This document shows, piece by piece, positions 24,330-36,927 of a DNA stretch of 64,000 nt; position 1 is the stretch's first letter, and every line of letters starts with the position of its first letter. The stretch is from the NCBI GenBank assembly GCA_023079485.1, contig CM041083.1, positions 103,865,054-103,929,053 on the forward strand, read 5' to 3'. A program made the position numbers and the translations under genes. The notes beneath the pieces were generated by a model. That model did no database searches and was not told where the DNA came from. It worked only from the letters and a program-made list of their open reading frames with translations. Origin of the DNA: Archilochus colubris. Lineage: Eukaryota; Chordata; Aves; Apodiformes; Trochilidae.

Positions 24330-25625
24330 CTGCCTCTGTGAGGTGTGACCAGGTGAGCGATCATCTCAGTATGGCTGCAGAGCTTAAAGGGGAAGGAGAA
24401 AGGCTGAGGAGTATCAGGGAGGTAAATAGATTGGTGGAGCCACACACTAACATCCCTGAGGCAACAGTAGGAGTTGGAGACTCCACAGGAAACAGAGGTT
24501 CTCATACCCTCCTGCCACCAAGACAGGTTCCAGGTGACTGAACCACAAGAAACGGCAGCACAGCATTAGAGGTGCTGAGGTGGCTATAAATAAATGGGTG
24601 CAAAATCATAATACTTTATTAGACACCACTGGCAGCGAGACACCTTGGACTCTGGCTACCCACAAAAGCAAGACAAAATGCCATCCCTCAGCCCCTAACA
24701 TCATTACCAACAACAGATATGACGCTTTAAGGTCTATAGACAGTCATGAACGTGTGATGGGGACTTCAATCACCCTGATATTAGTTGGGAAGATTATACA
24801 GCCAAACACAACCAGTCCAAAAGATTCCTTTAGGGCACCGATGACAACTTTTTGCTGCAGATGGTTGAAGAACCAATGAGAAGAGGTGCAATGCTGGAGT
24901 TTGTATTAAAAAAACAGAAGATCTGGTCACAGATGCTATGGCTGGGGGCAGTCTTGGCTGTAGTGACTAGAGCATGTTAGAGTTTATCATTGTTAGGAAA
25001 AGAAGCAGGATAATAAGTAAAATCCCTACCCTGAATTCTAAGAAGGCTAATTTTGTCCTCTTTAAAGATCTAGTTAGAAGTGCTCCATGGGTTAGAGCTC
25101 TAGAGGTTAGGAGGGTCCAAGTGAGCTGGTCAATATTTAAACATTGCCTCTTCCAAACTCAAGATAAATGTATCCCCATTAAAAAAAAAAAAAAATCAAG
25201 TAGAGAAAGAAGGAGACCTGCATGGATAAGCAAGGAGCTCCTGGAAAAACTCAGATGGAAGAGGGAAATTTACATTATATGTGAGGAAGTTTTGGTTAAT
25301 TGGAAGGATTGTAGAAATGAGAGTATGTAGAGATTTGACAAGAAAGTCCAAGGCTCTCTTGGAGCTTAGTCTGATATGGGGGGATGAAAGAAACAAAAAG
25401 TTTTTTCAAATGCATCAATGAGAAAAAGAAGAGCCAGGAAAAATTTGGTCTACTGGTAAATGAAATGGAAGATATGACAAGAGAAAATGCAGATGTGGAA
25501 GTTGTTGAATGCCTTCTTTGCCTCAATCTGTACTCCAAAAGACCAATCCTAAGGAATTCTAATCACTAGAAGTAAGGGAGTGTAACTGGAGGGAGGAAGA
25601 CTCTCCACTGGTCAGTGTAGTGAGA
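24330..25625 (+). mobile_element. CR1 LINE, ORF1 joined to ORF2 endonuclease and linker; 3' end missing
   Basis: ORF1-like reading starts at 24338 (CDQVSDHLSMAAELKGEGER, LRSIREVNRL) and runs in broken frames to NRYDAL at 24712-24729. About 30 bases later the frame is that of the ORF2 apurinic-like endonuclease, with an intact GDFNHPDISWE motif (GDFN at 24759-24770), then DDNFLLQMVEEPMRRGAMLE, then the pre-RT linker ARRPAWISKELL-like (25215-25245) and a WREEDSPLV block near 25590. The rest of ORF1 and the first part of the endonuclease are therefore deleted. The copy stops before the RT and has no 3' UTR, unusual for a LINE, whose truncations normally remove the 5' side. Stops and an A15 run confirm it is dead. 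Confidence 0.85.
24338..24729 (+). pseudogene. CR1 ORF1 remnant (coiled-coil part)
   Basis: The start reads MRCDQVSDHLSMAAELKGEG, then ERLRSIREVNRLVE, a charged helix-like segment as in avian CR1 ORF1. It ends at NRYDALRS. Stops after VPGD and after TALEVLRWL break it. ORF1 of CR1 is thought to act in RNP assembly; this remnant cannot. It lacks the SGNH part seen at 59645-60400. Confidence 0.6.
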
Positions 25626-27499
25626 GGATGATGACATTTTTCTCTGCTGGTGATGCCCTTCTTGATACAGCCCAGCATCCTGTTGGCTTTCTGTGCAGCT
25701 GCTGCACTGTTCACTCATGTTGGGCCTGTTGTCCACCAAGATTGCCAGGTCCCTTTCCAGAAGGCTGCCAGGTAGATCCTAGTCTGAGATGAACTCTTGG
25801 GTTTTGTGTTCCCAGGTGTAAGACCTTACACTTCTCCACATAGAACTTCATACAGTTCCTGTCAGTCCACCTCTCCAGTCTTTCTAAGTCACACTGGAGG
25901 ATGGGGCCTACTGCTGGGGCGTCAACCTTTACACTGATCTCCGTGTCATCAGCTAAATCTGCTTGATCTCATCTTTCAGGTTGCTTATGAAGATGTTACA
26001 TGGCTTTGGGCCCAATACTGATGCCTAGGGGATTCCACTTGTGATCCATTGCCAGTTAGAGGATGAACTATTTACTACCACTTTCTTGATACACTCTGTC
26101 AGCCAATTCCCCACCCACCACACAAACCACTTGTCCAGGCCATGCCAAGTCAGTTTCACCAGGGCAAAAGTCCAGGTAGATGATGTCCACTGCTTGCCCT
26201 GCATCAACATATGTGATAGAGCACAATCAGGTTTATTATGCATTATTTGCCCCTGATAAATCCGTATTGGCTTTCCCCAATCACATGCTCCAATTGACTT
26301 GTGATAGTTCCCAGGAGGAATCAGTCCATAACATGTCCAGGGACTGAAGTGAGACTAAGGCATCTATAATTGCCTGGATACTCCTTGGAGACCTTCTTAA
26401 AGATGTTGATGATATAAGCCTTCCTCTGGTCTTCAGGGACATCTCCTGATCCCCACAGGCTCTCAAAGACTATGGAGAGTGGCTTCTCAATGACATCAGC
26501 CAGCTCTCTCAAAACCCTGAGGTGGATGGCATCTGGACCCATTAATATGTAGGGGTCAAGCTCCTGTAATAGTTGATACAACAACTCCTCCCTCCTCCAC
26601 TGACTGTGGGTTGATGGATGCATCAGCTTGAACTTATGTTCTTATGGCCTGGGACCTAAGAGCACTGGTAAAGGCAAAGGTGAAGAAGGGGCTAAGAACC
26701 CCTGCCTTTTCTGCATTGTTAGTGGCTCGGCCACCTCTCCTATTTAATAATGGGCCAATATTTTTCCTCTGTTTCTGCTGTTAATATATCTGAAGAACCC
26801 TTTCTTGAAATTTTTGACATCTCTGGATAAATTTATCTCAAGATGAGCTTTTGCTCTCCTAACTGCTTCTCTGCACACCCTGGTAATTGCATTGTAATTT
26901 TCAACTGGTAATGTTCCACTTTTCAGCTTCTGGTAAACCTTTTTTATTTTGAGCCGACCCAGAAGCTCACAGTTAAGCCATAGGGGTCACTTGCTCTTCC
27001 TACTTCCCTTGTCTTTAAGAGGGATGAACTGGTTTTGATAAACTAAGTTCTTGAAAAACTTGCAGCACACACTAGCTCCTTCACCCTCCATGGAAATTTC
27101 CATGGCATCCCTTCCAACTGAGCCCTGAGTGAGCTGAATTTTACTCTTCTAGAATCTAAAACCTTTGTTCTTGAATTAACCTTCAGTGTGCTCAGCAGTA
27201 TCCCAAGCTACACAATATAGTGGTCACTGCAGCCAAGTCTGTCACAAACCAAGATAAAACAGAGCAGGTTTTCTTGGTTAGTGAGTAGTAAGTCCAGCTG
27301 TTCCCCATTCCTGGTTGGCACATCCAACATTTGTGTGAGAAAGCAGTCTTCTACACATTCCAGGAACTTGGCTGATGTCAGCTGAGGTGCAGGTTTTTTT
27401 CTCCCAATGAATGTCTGGGTACTTCAAGTCTCCCATAAGGACCAGGTTTTGTTGACCTAAAGCCTGCCTGATTGATCCAAGTATCACTTCATTGGTCAC
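25626..27499 (-). mobile_element. CR1 LINE, endonuclease through RT, no 3' end
   Basis: Read on the minus strand from 27499: the endonuclease motif LVLMGDLKYPDIHWE (GDFN changed to GDLK, near 27430), then a linker, then RT fingers ELDPYILMGPDAIHLRVLRE with VPEDQRKAYIINIFKK and PGNYRCLSLTSVPG (26321-26600). RT palm pieces follow: WVGNWLTECIKKVVVNS, SGIP followed by a stop and SVLGP, and LADD in place of FADD at 25944-25955. The copy ends near AKKAN..GCIKKGITSRE. The 3' UTR and terminal repeats are absent. Many frameshifts and stops show it is old. This is the most complete RT-bearing CR1 in the window. Confidence 0.93.
25944..26600 (-). pseudogene. CR1 reverse transcriptase remnant
   Basis: This holds the RT finger and palm blocks of the copy above. 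The catalytic box reads LADD (25944-25955), so both aspartates survive although the protein is broken by stops and frame changes. It would normally copy CR1 RNA at a nicked genomic target; it cannot be made here as one protein. Confidence 0.85.
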
Positions 27500-29582
27500 A
27501 TTGCCTTGTTAAGATACTGTTGTTAACAGGTAGTGTATAGGAGTGTATTGCTGAAAGAAGGTTTTAAGATGAGAGTTTATTTCCTGAAGCTCTGAAATTA
27601 AAGAGTTATTTTTATTCCTTACCAGCTTGCTGCTACCCTTGTTACATTGATATGCACTTCTGGGCATTGCAGATATGGCTTGAGCCTGCTTTTTTCCAAA
27701 ACTCCCACCTCCTCTTGACTTCAACTGAACTGTGAAGATTCAGCCTATCTGGAAATTGTGGTGGTAAATATTTCTGTAGAGAGAATGTAGATGCTGGAAG
27801 TCCTTACACGATAAGAATATAATTTTAACGGCATCATCTAACAGTCCTCAAAATTACCCAATTATTTTTCTCCCCAGCCAGTAATCACAAAAAGGCAGGA
27901 TACTTAAATTTCTCTCCTTATCTAGATATCAGTCAGAAGTATGTCAGTCTTGTTGATCAACAATCTTGTATTAATTGAAGTTCTGGATTATAATAAACAT
28001 TGGTTATCACCCATAGAAATGGGAAGAGAGTAGACATCAAAAATATCAAATTTACTATACAATATGCTAAAGAGGATGTTAGCATAAATGTCAATAGTCT
28101 CTGTTTTTACATCACTTTGACAGTAAGAGAAAATGATAAAAGCATTAATCATAGAAATACGTGCCACTGCTCTAATTTCTATGTTATATAGCTGTGACTT
28201 CAATAAAAATATTAATGAAAAAGAATAAAGTGATAAATTTAAAAAATGGAACAATTTCTTTGGATTCTAAAGTAAACAAGTGTAATTCTTTTTTCTAATT
28301 CTCTTCTTTCTTGTCCAGAATTACAATTACTTGCAACGCAGAAGAAAGCATATTCTGCAGAACTCTAAACCAGCAAATTTCTTGAAGAGGAAATTAAAGA
28401 GCACTGAGGAATTATTTTGTCTAGTGCTGTGAGATGTTTTTCTGTATCTGTTTGTTTATGAGCCACTCAAATACTGTCTCAAATAAACTCATTTGACACC
28501 CTGGGAGTGAGAAAAGGAACTTTCTTGTTACTTTTTTTGTTCTTCTAAGTTACAATAAAAATCTGCACTATAAATGACCTTTGAAATAAAATATCCATAG
28601 CAGTACTCCATAGCTCTCATAAAATGAACTCTCTAATTAGTTGGGTTGTTTTTTTTTCCTTTCCTGGAGGAATGTGTAAAAGGGCACAGAAAGTAGAACT
28701 GTGCTACTGCTCATACCCATGAACTTCCAATCTTTAATTCAGTAGCCTAAGTTTACAAAACCACAGAAAGTGAAAAGAAGCAGAATGTGGCACTCTGTAC
28801 ATGCAGCTCAGCCTTGTCTGTATTTCTTGGTAAATATCCAGCTGGGAAATACCTTCTACAGGTCTTCATTAAGGTTTTACACCATTGGATAACTCTACTG
28901 AATAAGCCTACTGACAAGGAAAAAAGTCAGTCATGCTCCTGTCATTAAGAGATATGGTGAAGGTTTGTCTGAAGCTTCTTTCATTCATACACATCTTCTG
29001 GAACAGTGTAGCCTGCAATATTTGTAATTAGGAGAAATATAAAATCCTATTGCATAGCCCAAGGAAGAATAAAAGTGTCTGAGGTGCGTGGTCTAGGCAG
29101 CCCTTTGCCCTTACTAATAGACTGGTTATCTGTAGCCTTGGGGTTACAGACTGCAACTCCCTGGCTGTTCTTGCTGATTATTTGCCAGCAGTTTTCAGAA
29201 AAGTGAAGACTGTTTGCAGGAGTAATACTAAATGTGTAATGCACAGATCTCACCACTCACCCTGATGAATCCAGGAACAGACATGCGGATGGAATTCGTA
29301 CCCATATCTCTCCAGTGTAATTTTATAAATTATTCAAAATCTGAAAGTTTGTATTATTATTATTATCATTGCTTCCATTATATGTGTTCTGCTCATTAAT
29401 GCAGAGCTTTCTCTCAAGCTTGTATGCCCAAAGTTTTAGTAAATACAGAAGAGGCAAAATAATACAGATGGTGTTATGCAACAATATCTGTAAATGTTGA
29501 ATGTGACACGGAATACCAGCACACATTAGCAGCACTGGCTTTCTAGCAGAATTTGGTTAGAGCATTTAAAGTTTCATAGGTT
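27500..29582. other. No certain gene; first 220 bp might continue the CR1
   Basis: The minus-strand 71-codon frame at 27509-27724 abuts the endonuclease part of the CR1 and could be decayed ORF2 N-terminus or unrelated. The rest is AT-rich with no recognised feature. Confidence 0.4.
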
Positions 29583-29743
29583 GGATTTTTTTTTCTGCTT
29601 GGTTTTATGTTTGGGTTTTTTTCTGATTTTTTTTTGTGTGTGTGTGTGATTTTTTTGTTTTTTTCTTTGGTGAACTGATTGATTTTTCGGGTTGTTTTTC
29701 TTGTGTTGTCTGTTTGTTTGTTTGGGGTTTTTGGGGTGGGGAG
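29583..29743 (+). repeat. G/T- and T-rich tract with (GT)n
   Basis: T runs, a GTGTGTGTGTGTG stretch (29635-29648) and GTTTGTTTG/GGGGTTTTTGGGG units make a strand-asymmetric low-complexity tract of about 160 bp. Antisense Lys/Gln/Thr-rich frames are artefacts. Confidence 0.85.
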
Positions 29744-32700
29744 TGCTGGCCATGAGCTACGAAAAGAAACTTAATTCTTTTAAACATTTCTTACTATTCT
29801 AGAGAGAATCCATATGGTGGAGTTACCCATAATTATTGTTTTGGAGGGGAATGTGTGTGTATTATGAGGAAAACACGCTTCTCGCTGCTTTTTCTTTGCT
29901 ATTAAAACTGGTCTAATTGACCAGTTTGTTACTGAGTAGGAGTCTTTCTCAAAGAAGAAAAGGAGATGAACTTCTCATAAAGATTAGTCTAAATGTCACT
30001 GTAGTGATAAGTCAAGATAAAAGGTGCTGTAAGTAATATATTTGTGCTGAAAGTCATGGGACTCATTTTTAATTTTCTTTTCAAGAGTTCACTCATCCTG
30101 TGAAATATAGGCACTTCAAATGTTTTTCCAATCCTGCAATGGAAAAATTTGTGAACAGAAATTAAAAAATTAATATTCCATGTCTTAGCTGAGGGGATTT
30201 GATCACTATAAACTAAATCTCTACTTTTGAAGAATAACTCCCAAGACAGACCGAGAGTCACAAGAGAATAGCAAATTAGCTAGTAGATTCTTTTCCTCTT
30301 TTCTTTCCATCTCTCTCTTTTTGGTGAGAAATTCCATCCTTGTCAAAAAAGGTTTTCCAAGTCAAAACTTTCACTGAAACTAATATGATTTAAAAGGAAG
30401 AAAAGAGACAGACAATACTGTCAAAATGTTTCTGGATGTGCTTTCAACAAAGCTCTTTTTTTTTTTTTTTTTTTAATCCAAGAATTATTAGATTGCTAAG
30501 GACACAGAATTTCTTGAAATAATTTCAAGTTTTTAAAACAGACACGTAACATTCTCTGTCCACAAGGTAATGCATTGGTATTCTGCATCAAATGAAATCA
30601 GTGGCAGTGGTTTGTATGAATTTTTTCATGAAGACAAGATTTCATTCTCTTATAATCTTTGTTGATGTACAAAGAGGAAGCACACTTGTGTGGAAGTAAA
30701 GCAAACAATTTTTTGATAGTAGAATTTAAATCATAGATTTAATGATTATTAGCCCAGATGTAATTTTACAGAAAGAGCAATTTAAAAAAATGCAGTTAAA
30801 ATTGCTTTAAACACACCCTAATTTTTTCTCAGTTTGCCTTCTCCCTGGAGCTATGCCATAACTGATACAAGGACTGATACAAGTTAAATGTAGGGAACAG
30901 GCTGCTGTAACATGTTGGAAAAATGACTGGTCAGCCAAGGATGATAAAAGAACACTTAACAGCCAATTTGGGCAACAGATCGTAGGGATACTCTTTGTTG
31001 TGAGCAATGATTTTTAGGAAATTGCAAATACATAGTAAATTATACAAAAATGGACATAAGATATGAAGCCGAAGCCAATAATGATTTTTCTGACTCTGAC
31101 CTCCCTAGGGAATTCAACAATCTCTTTCTCATTATGAGCAGATTAGATACATGTTTCAGTCACTACAAAGTGACTACAGATCTTGTGGTTTTTAGACTCT
31201 TCCAGGAAAACTTTTGGATCTTGCGATGCTGGAGAACAAATTAAAAGTGGCTGAAAAGTTCAAAAGTTTGGTTAATTTATACTTATAGTCTTGATCCTTT
31301 TCCAGGTGAAAGACCAGTAAGTAATTGCTCAGTCTTATCATTGCAGTAACTGCTGCCATGTCTTGTGGTAAGGGATGCTAACTTCAAAGGCAATTAAATC
31401 TGTTACATTATACCTATTGGCAAAGATGATCATTCACAGGCAGTTTGCTTAACTGCAGCTTGAATAACCAGGTGTACAGCATTTACAAGTCTAGGTAATT
31501 AAACCGATGTGTCAGCAGCTCCATTCAGAAACTTTGTCTGAAGATTATAAGTTTCATTAAATTACTGTTACATGTAGTGCTACAGCCATGCGATGAACAT
31601 GTAAATTATTGTATGGAATAATAATACATAGGCATTTGTCTGAAAAAACAATTATATTCAGTAGTTCAGGGAATGTTTATATTTTTATTATTTGGGTAAC
31701 AATTTTAAGTTTGCCAGATAGAGAATCCCTTTGAATTTGATGGTTTTTTTCATGGCTTCACTGTTGGTGAGCTGAAATTCTGTCCGTTCATGTCTTGTAG
31801 TAGATACTATGGTATTTATAATGGAGAATGCAAACTATTAATTTTTTGTCATCTGGCTTTGCTATTCATTGCCTGATTTTACATGTTAAGTTGTGCACTT
31901 ACCCTGAATGACTGAGAAGTTTATAAAACAAACTTTTTTAATGAGAAAGGGCCCAGATCTAGAGATGTGCAGATAACACACCAGAAGTGAAATTTGTTCT
32001 CAGTGGTCATGTTGGTTTTGGCTCCATACTGGCTTTGTGTACAGAAAAACTCTTGGTGTGCTGTGAATCCTCATAAAAGGTTAAGTGAACTGTTTGTCTC
32101 TACTTTTCCCATCTTGATTACTTCTGATTCCATTCCTATAGTTGAAGAAGAAACTTGCTGTATTTTTTGTTGCTTTATTTTTAGATAGAGGTGAGGTTTT
32201 TTGTTACTGTTTTCTTGCTGCATTTTCTTCAGAAAGTAAAATACTAGAAAAATTGATTGGCAGTGTATAATTGTATTGAAAATAAATTTCAGAGATAATG
32301 TGAAATTACTAAGTAGTGTACGCAAAAAATCCCACATTAAATTATCACAATAATTGTTATATTTACAGTGCCTGGTGCAGATAGCCATATGAGTCTGGTA
32401 AGAAAGGAACCCCAGTGTTTTCTCTGCTTCTGAGCAGCTCCTGCTGTCAATAGATATTCTTATCTCCCAGGGAATATTAGGTTGATAATTCTGTAAAATG
32501 TTATGTCCTGACAATACCAATGTCTTTTTTCTCACATGCACAGTAAAATGAATCTGTGTGGTGTGAGGGAAAGGAAGTTCTTGTAGAATTAATATGGAAT
32601 TTTTTTATCATAACTTTGTGCTTTTAAAGTACTTTCATATTGCTTAGTACTTTCACATTTAATTAATCATTATTAGAGTATTTTTCATCCCAATGTAACT

Positions 32701-33836
32701 AATCTCTTCTCCAAAACCTCTTCTGTTATCTACTTTTGAAAAAAATATTCTTCTGAATTTCAATAGTGGCTGCTCAAGCCTACCTCTAGAAAAATAGAAC
32801 ACTGGAAGATTAAAATACCTTCTCATTGATTGCTCTAAAATAGTGTCTAGAAAACTGTTATCCAGCAGCTCCAAGAATAATAAACCAATAAAAACAAAAC
32901 ATTAGAGTAGTCATAACAAATTGGATAGTATCATGCAGTGAAGAAGCCTTCTTCAGAGAAGCACAGTGTGCAAAGCCAGTGTGAGGGAGCCCATAAACTC
33001 TGATTTTACCCCCTCACTAAATTCCCTTTGAGAATCTAGAGTGCTAATCGTATCTTGCCTGTCACTTAGATGTTTAAAATCTATTAACTGTTGTAGTGTG
33101 ATTTTTGTTTATGTAATTATATGCAGGAAAATTATTTCAGGAAAACTACGTGTTTTCTATATTGTTCCCCAAGGGCAGAGCTATTACTGGTTGTTCTGGG
33201 CTCCGGCACAAAATTACCTGGGTGGAGATGTGTCACTGAGTAGCTTTTGTGAGGAATACTTTATTCTAAGAGTCTACCATATGAAGTGAAAATCTAATAC
33301 TAGACACAGAAAAATGTAACATTTTTTATAACATTGGTTTACTTGATAACAATAAACTGATAAAATTCTAAAAATTAATATTCAGATTGACATATCATCT
33401 CTTACCAAACCAAAAGACTAATTGAAAATTTACATCTGACCTATTTTCTGTGTTGAAAGAATTTTGTTAAAATAGCCTAAAGAAATTTCTTACCAGACTC
33501 ATATGGCTATCAACTAGATATGCATCCAGAAACATGGAATATGAAGAAAGTGATGATTCATTGTCAGAATTCAATGAAATAGAGTAATTGTCTCCTTGAA
33601 ATGTCCAGCTAATGTTTTCTTAGCCTGCATGATGTATTACTACTCTCTTGGTAAATCAGATAATGGGAATTCAGATTCTAATGAGTGTATGACTAGCACC
33701 TACTCAAATGGTACTTCTCAGACAGAAACTAGTGGTATTCAGGGTAAGTTCTTGCCAGCATTTCACCTGTCCTTTTAGCTGTTCAAATTTCTAAATAGAA
33801 AGTAGGCAAGTATTTCTGCTTTCTCCACATTTTGTT
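29744..33836. other. AT-rich non-coding DNA, no gene seen
   Basis: A T run lies at 30456-30474. The 156-codon minus frame at 32071-32541 has no recognised domain or neighbouring signal. The stretch at 31480-31625 is listed as a conserved-element candidate. Confidence 0.45.
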
Positions 33837-33950
33837 TAAAAAAAAAAGCAACAGAAAAAAACAAAAACAAAACCCAACAAAATAAAAAAAACCCAACCAA
33901 CGTAACAGACAAAAATCAATCAAACAAACAAAAAGTTAAAAAAAATATAT
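33837..33950 (+). repeat. A/C-rich tract
   Basis: Plus strand is A and C with few other bases (AAACAAAAACAAAACCC, CAAACAAACAAA). It is the mirror-strand version of the G/T tracts elsewhere in the window. Confidence 0.85.
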
Positions 33951-36164
33951 CTGTATAACAGGTATTCAGCAAGCTCTAAAGAGGTCTTTTGGCTAAATGA
34001 CAGCCACAGATGTATTCCATCTGGCTGTATTTCCCTTTTTTTCTGTTCCTTCATCTCTTTCTACTCGAAAAATTTCACCCCTCAAAACAAGTGAAAAAAA
34101 AAATCCCTTGGACCTTTCTGAGTATTTAGGGATCGTGTAAACCAGAAAGTAAATTTAGTGGCTTTGGTATTCCAAAGTCCTTCACATTTTCAGTGTTGAG
34201 AAGAAAGCCGTAATGAAAGAGCTTCAATTATAGCCTACACCTTACTGTAGCCATCTCTATAAGAAAAAATCATGGCAGCAGCTATCTAATATTATTACAC
34301 TCAAGACCCTGTCGACACCGGCATTCTAGGCCCCATTTGACTGCTCCTTGGAACTTGGCCATAAAAAATGTGCTTCAAATTGAACCTTGCTGTGCACAGC
34401 TTTGGACTAACAGTTTTTCCATTTACTTCATACATATTTTAAATTAAATGGATTTTCAGTAAGCAAGAATGAAAGAAAGCTATACTTAAGAAAATAGGAG
34501 TTCTCCTGGTACTCCATTCATGATGTCTTTATTGCTAAGAAGAAAGAAAAAACAGAGATAAAGGCATTAATTTTATTTCTTTCATTTCCAGTTTCTCACT
34601 CATGTAGGTGTATTTATCTCTACCATCATTTAAACATGCAGTATCTCTCTTGCTTTTTCCTACATTCTGCCTGTTTCATCTGTATTTTTAGTTTGTTTCA
34701 TTTCTTTCTGCACTTTCTTAGGTCTTCCAGAGTCTTCCAAATGGCTTCCTGTTTATATTCAGTTACAGTTATACTGTGTGTAATGGAAAGCCTATGACAA
34801 AATTTTAACTGCTGCAATTGCCCATTTATTTCTTACCTCTTACCTCAGCAGCTAAGCCTGCTGTCAAGACAGAAATGAGAAATGTTGGTGTCTTTAAATA
34901 TCTATCTATCCATCTGTCATCTGTCTTCCTCTTCTTGTGAGATAGAGATTAGCAGTGTTTAAAACAAAAATATTCCTGTCTGGTTTTTTTTCTTTCTTGA
35001 AGTGTTTCTTCCCATTTTTGATACTCCCTCTTCTTCTCTACAGGTCTAATTCTCCACTAGATGAAAACAAAATATCTCAGTTTGCAAGCTATAAAACATA
35101 GCAATTCTTACTGATGGCAGAAGTAGTGCTTAGCCTGATTTTTCAGAAAGTAAACTTTAAAAAAAATTATTTCCCTACATGAATTTTATTTCAGTGATCA
35201 TAAATGTTTTATCTATGGCACACATAATATATTTTGCTAAGCAGAAGCTCTCATTATAGGGTCAATTATTAGTAACAGTCCAGTATAATATCACCACAAA
35301 TTAATACCATCAGTTAACATAAGTATCAAGCTGAGTTTTTCTAACTGAGGTCAGCTTTTCTCTCATTGAAGTGTATGCAGAGAAAAAGTTTTCTGAAAAA
35401 TAAAGGGAGAGGCTAATCTCAATAATATAGTTATCAATACATAATGAATAAAAATGGCAGAACAAGATTCTACCTCCAGTAGATAATATAATAGTACAAT
35501 AAAAATAATATACTGTCTGCCTCTGAAGATTTACCCCCCTTTTTAAAAATAACAGAAGAGCAGATCTGTCAAAATGCTTTTGTGTTTAATAAAAGTCAGT
35601 TGTGCACCAGTCCACTTTCTTGTGGATGGCCTTTCAAAGGTGACATTTGGTTTCTTTTCAATTTTGTCTGAAAACCAGGGAAAGCTACCTGTTGGCAGCA
35701 AGCTGCCATATCTGTTGTTCTACCTTATCAGAGGAGTGATTTTTCTCAGCTGTAATGATGTAAAGAGATACTGCAACTAGGATAACCAAATGGCTTTCTG
35801 TCAGCTCATGCACCTTGTTCTGCTCTAGCAAATGGTCCATGGAAGGACCTATAAGGAGGATGTTTTGGTCTGGACCTGCTGTCTGTGTGCAAAACTGCTT
35901 TCTTGTTAATGTTTCTGTTTTAATGAATCTAATATTCAAGATTCAGATGATAAAAGTAACAAGTAACATCTTTGTTTCTAGAGCTTTAATCCATGTCTGC
36001 CACCATGGTGGGTGACTGCTTTGCCCTGTGACACCAGGCTTAAACAGAATGACAGAGATAAAATTGAAGTCATAGGTGCTAGAGTACAAAATACACTGAG
36101 AATTAGTCTTCAAAATCAAACCATGAGAACAATGACATCTCTCAAATTTAGTTCTAGAGTCTGG
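33951..36164. other. No gene seen; possible conserved element at 34200-34440
   Basis: AT-rich DNA with no repeat ends or family motifs. The block at 34200-34440 is compositionally balanced and free of low complexity, unlike its surroundings. Confidence 0.4.
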
Positions 36165-36320
36165 TTTTTGGTTTGTTTGTTGTTGTTGTTGTTGTTTTTT
36201 TAATGTCTAAGTTTTGTTTTCCTTCTTTATATAACAAAGTGAGAGACCAAGAAGGAGGGAAAAGGAGGGGGGGAAAAAAAAAAGAGCAAGTAAGGACAGG
36301 GAAGGGGGGAAGTGGGGTGT
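36165..36320 (+). repeat. G/T tract with (GTT)n, then polypurine tract
   Basis: GTTTGTTTGTTGTTGTTG-type sequence (36165-36202) is followed within 40 bp by an A/G-only-dominated stretch (36239-36320) with runs of seven and six G and ten A. The purine strand is plus. No gene is present. Confidence 0.8.
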
Positions 36321-36927
36321 TTCCAGATAGTAATTCCATGCTTATCTATTATTTTTCAATAACACAGGCAGGAACCAAACATTCTGAAATGTATTTTCTG
36401 TATTCCCAACACTGATGTATGCTCTCAGCTTTTTTTTAAAATAAAATATTAAAAAAATTCAAAAATAGAATGAGTTACACATTTATTTCCACACTGAAGA
36501 GTGTAACTGAGGAAACACATTTTATCTAATATCTTAGCTCGAAACCTGTCATTCCGATTATGAATTTGTTTTAGGTTTTTTTCACTGCAGAATACAGCTC
36601 CCTTTTGCATCTTTGACCAAAGTGTATAGGCACACCTTGCCCAGTAGGTGAACATGATAATATCCTGACACACAGCAGTCAACAAAAAGAAAAGACATTT
36701 TCCTTCCAGTGGTATTTAGAAAATAATAAACCATCTTGATTTAACATTTGATAACATAAACATAATTCTAATTTTTTATAGGACTTTTAGTGCTGGCTGA
36801 GTAATTTTTTTATACAGAGAGTGATTTGCACCCTTACACATGTGATCATCCACATATTTCAGTGTAAAATCCACACCAGAACATTTCTGAAATGTTTACA
36901 ATTGTACCTACTTGAAAGCATATGAAC

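Noticed and set aside
24338..24541. Independent coiled-coil protein gene
   Set aside because: It runs into NRYDAL and then the ORF2 endonuclease of CR1, so it is the ORF1 remnant of that element.
32071..32541. 156-codon minus frame as a gene
   Set aside because: Lys/Asn/Ile-rich as expected from AT-rich DNA, with no domain, no promoter or splice context; chance frame is the simpler reading.
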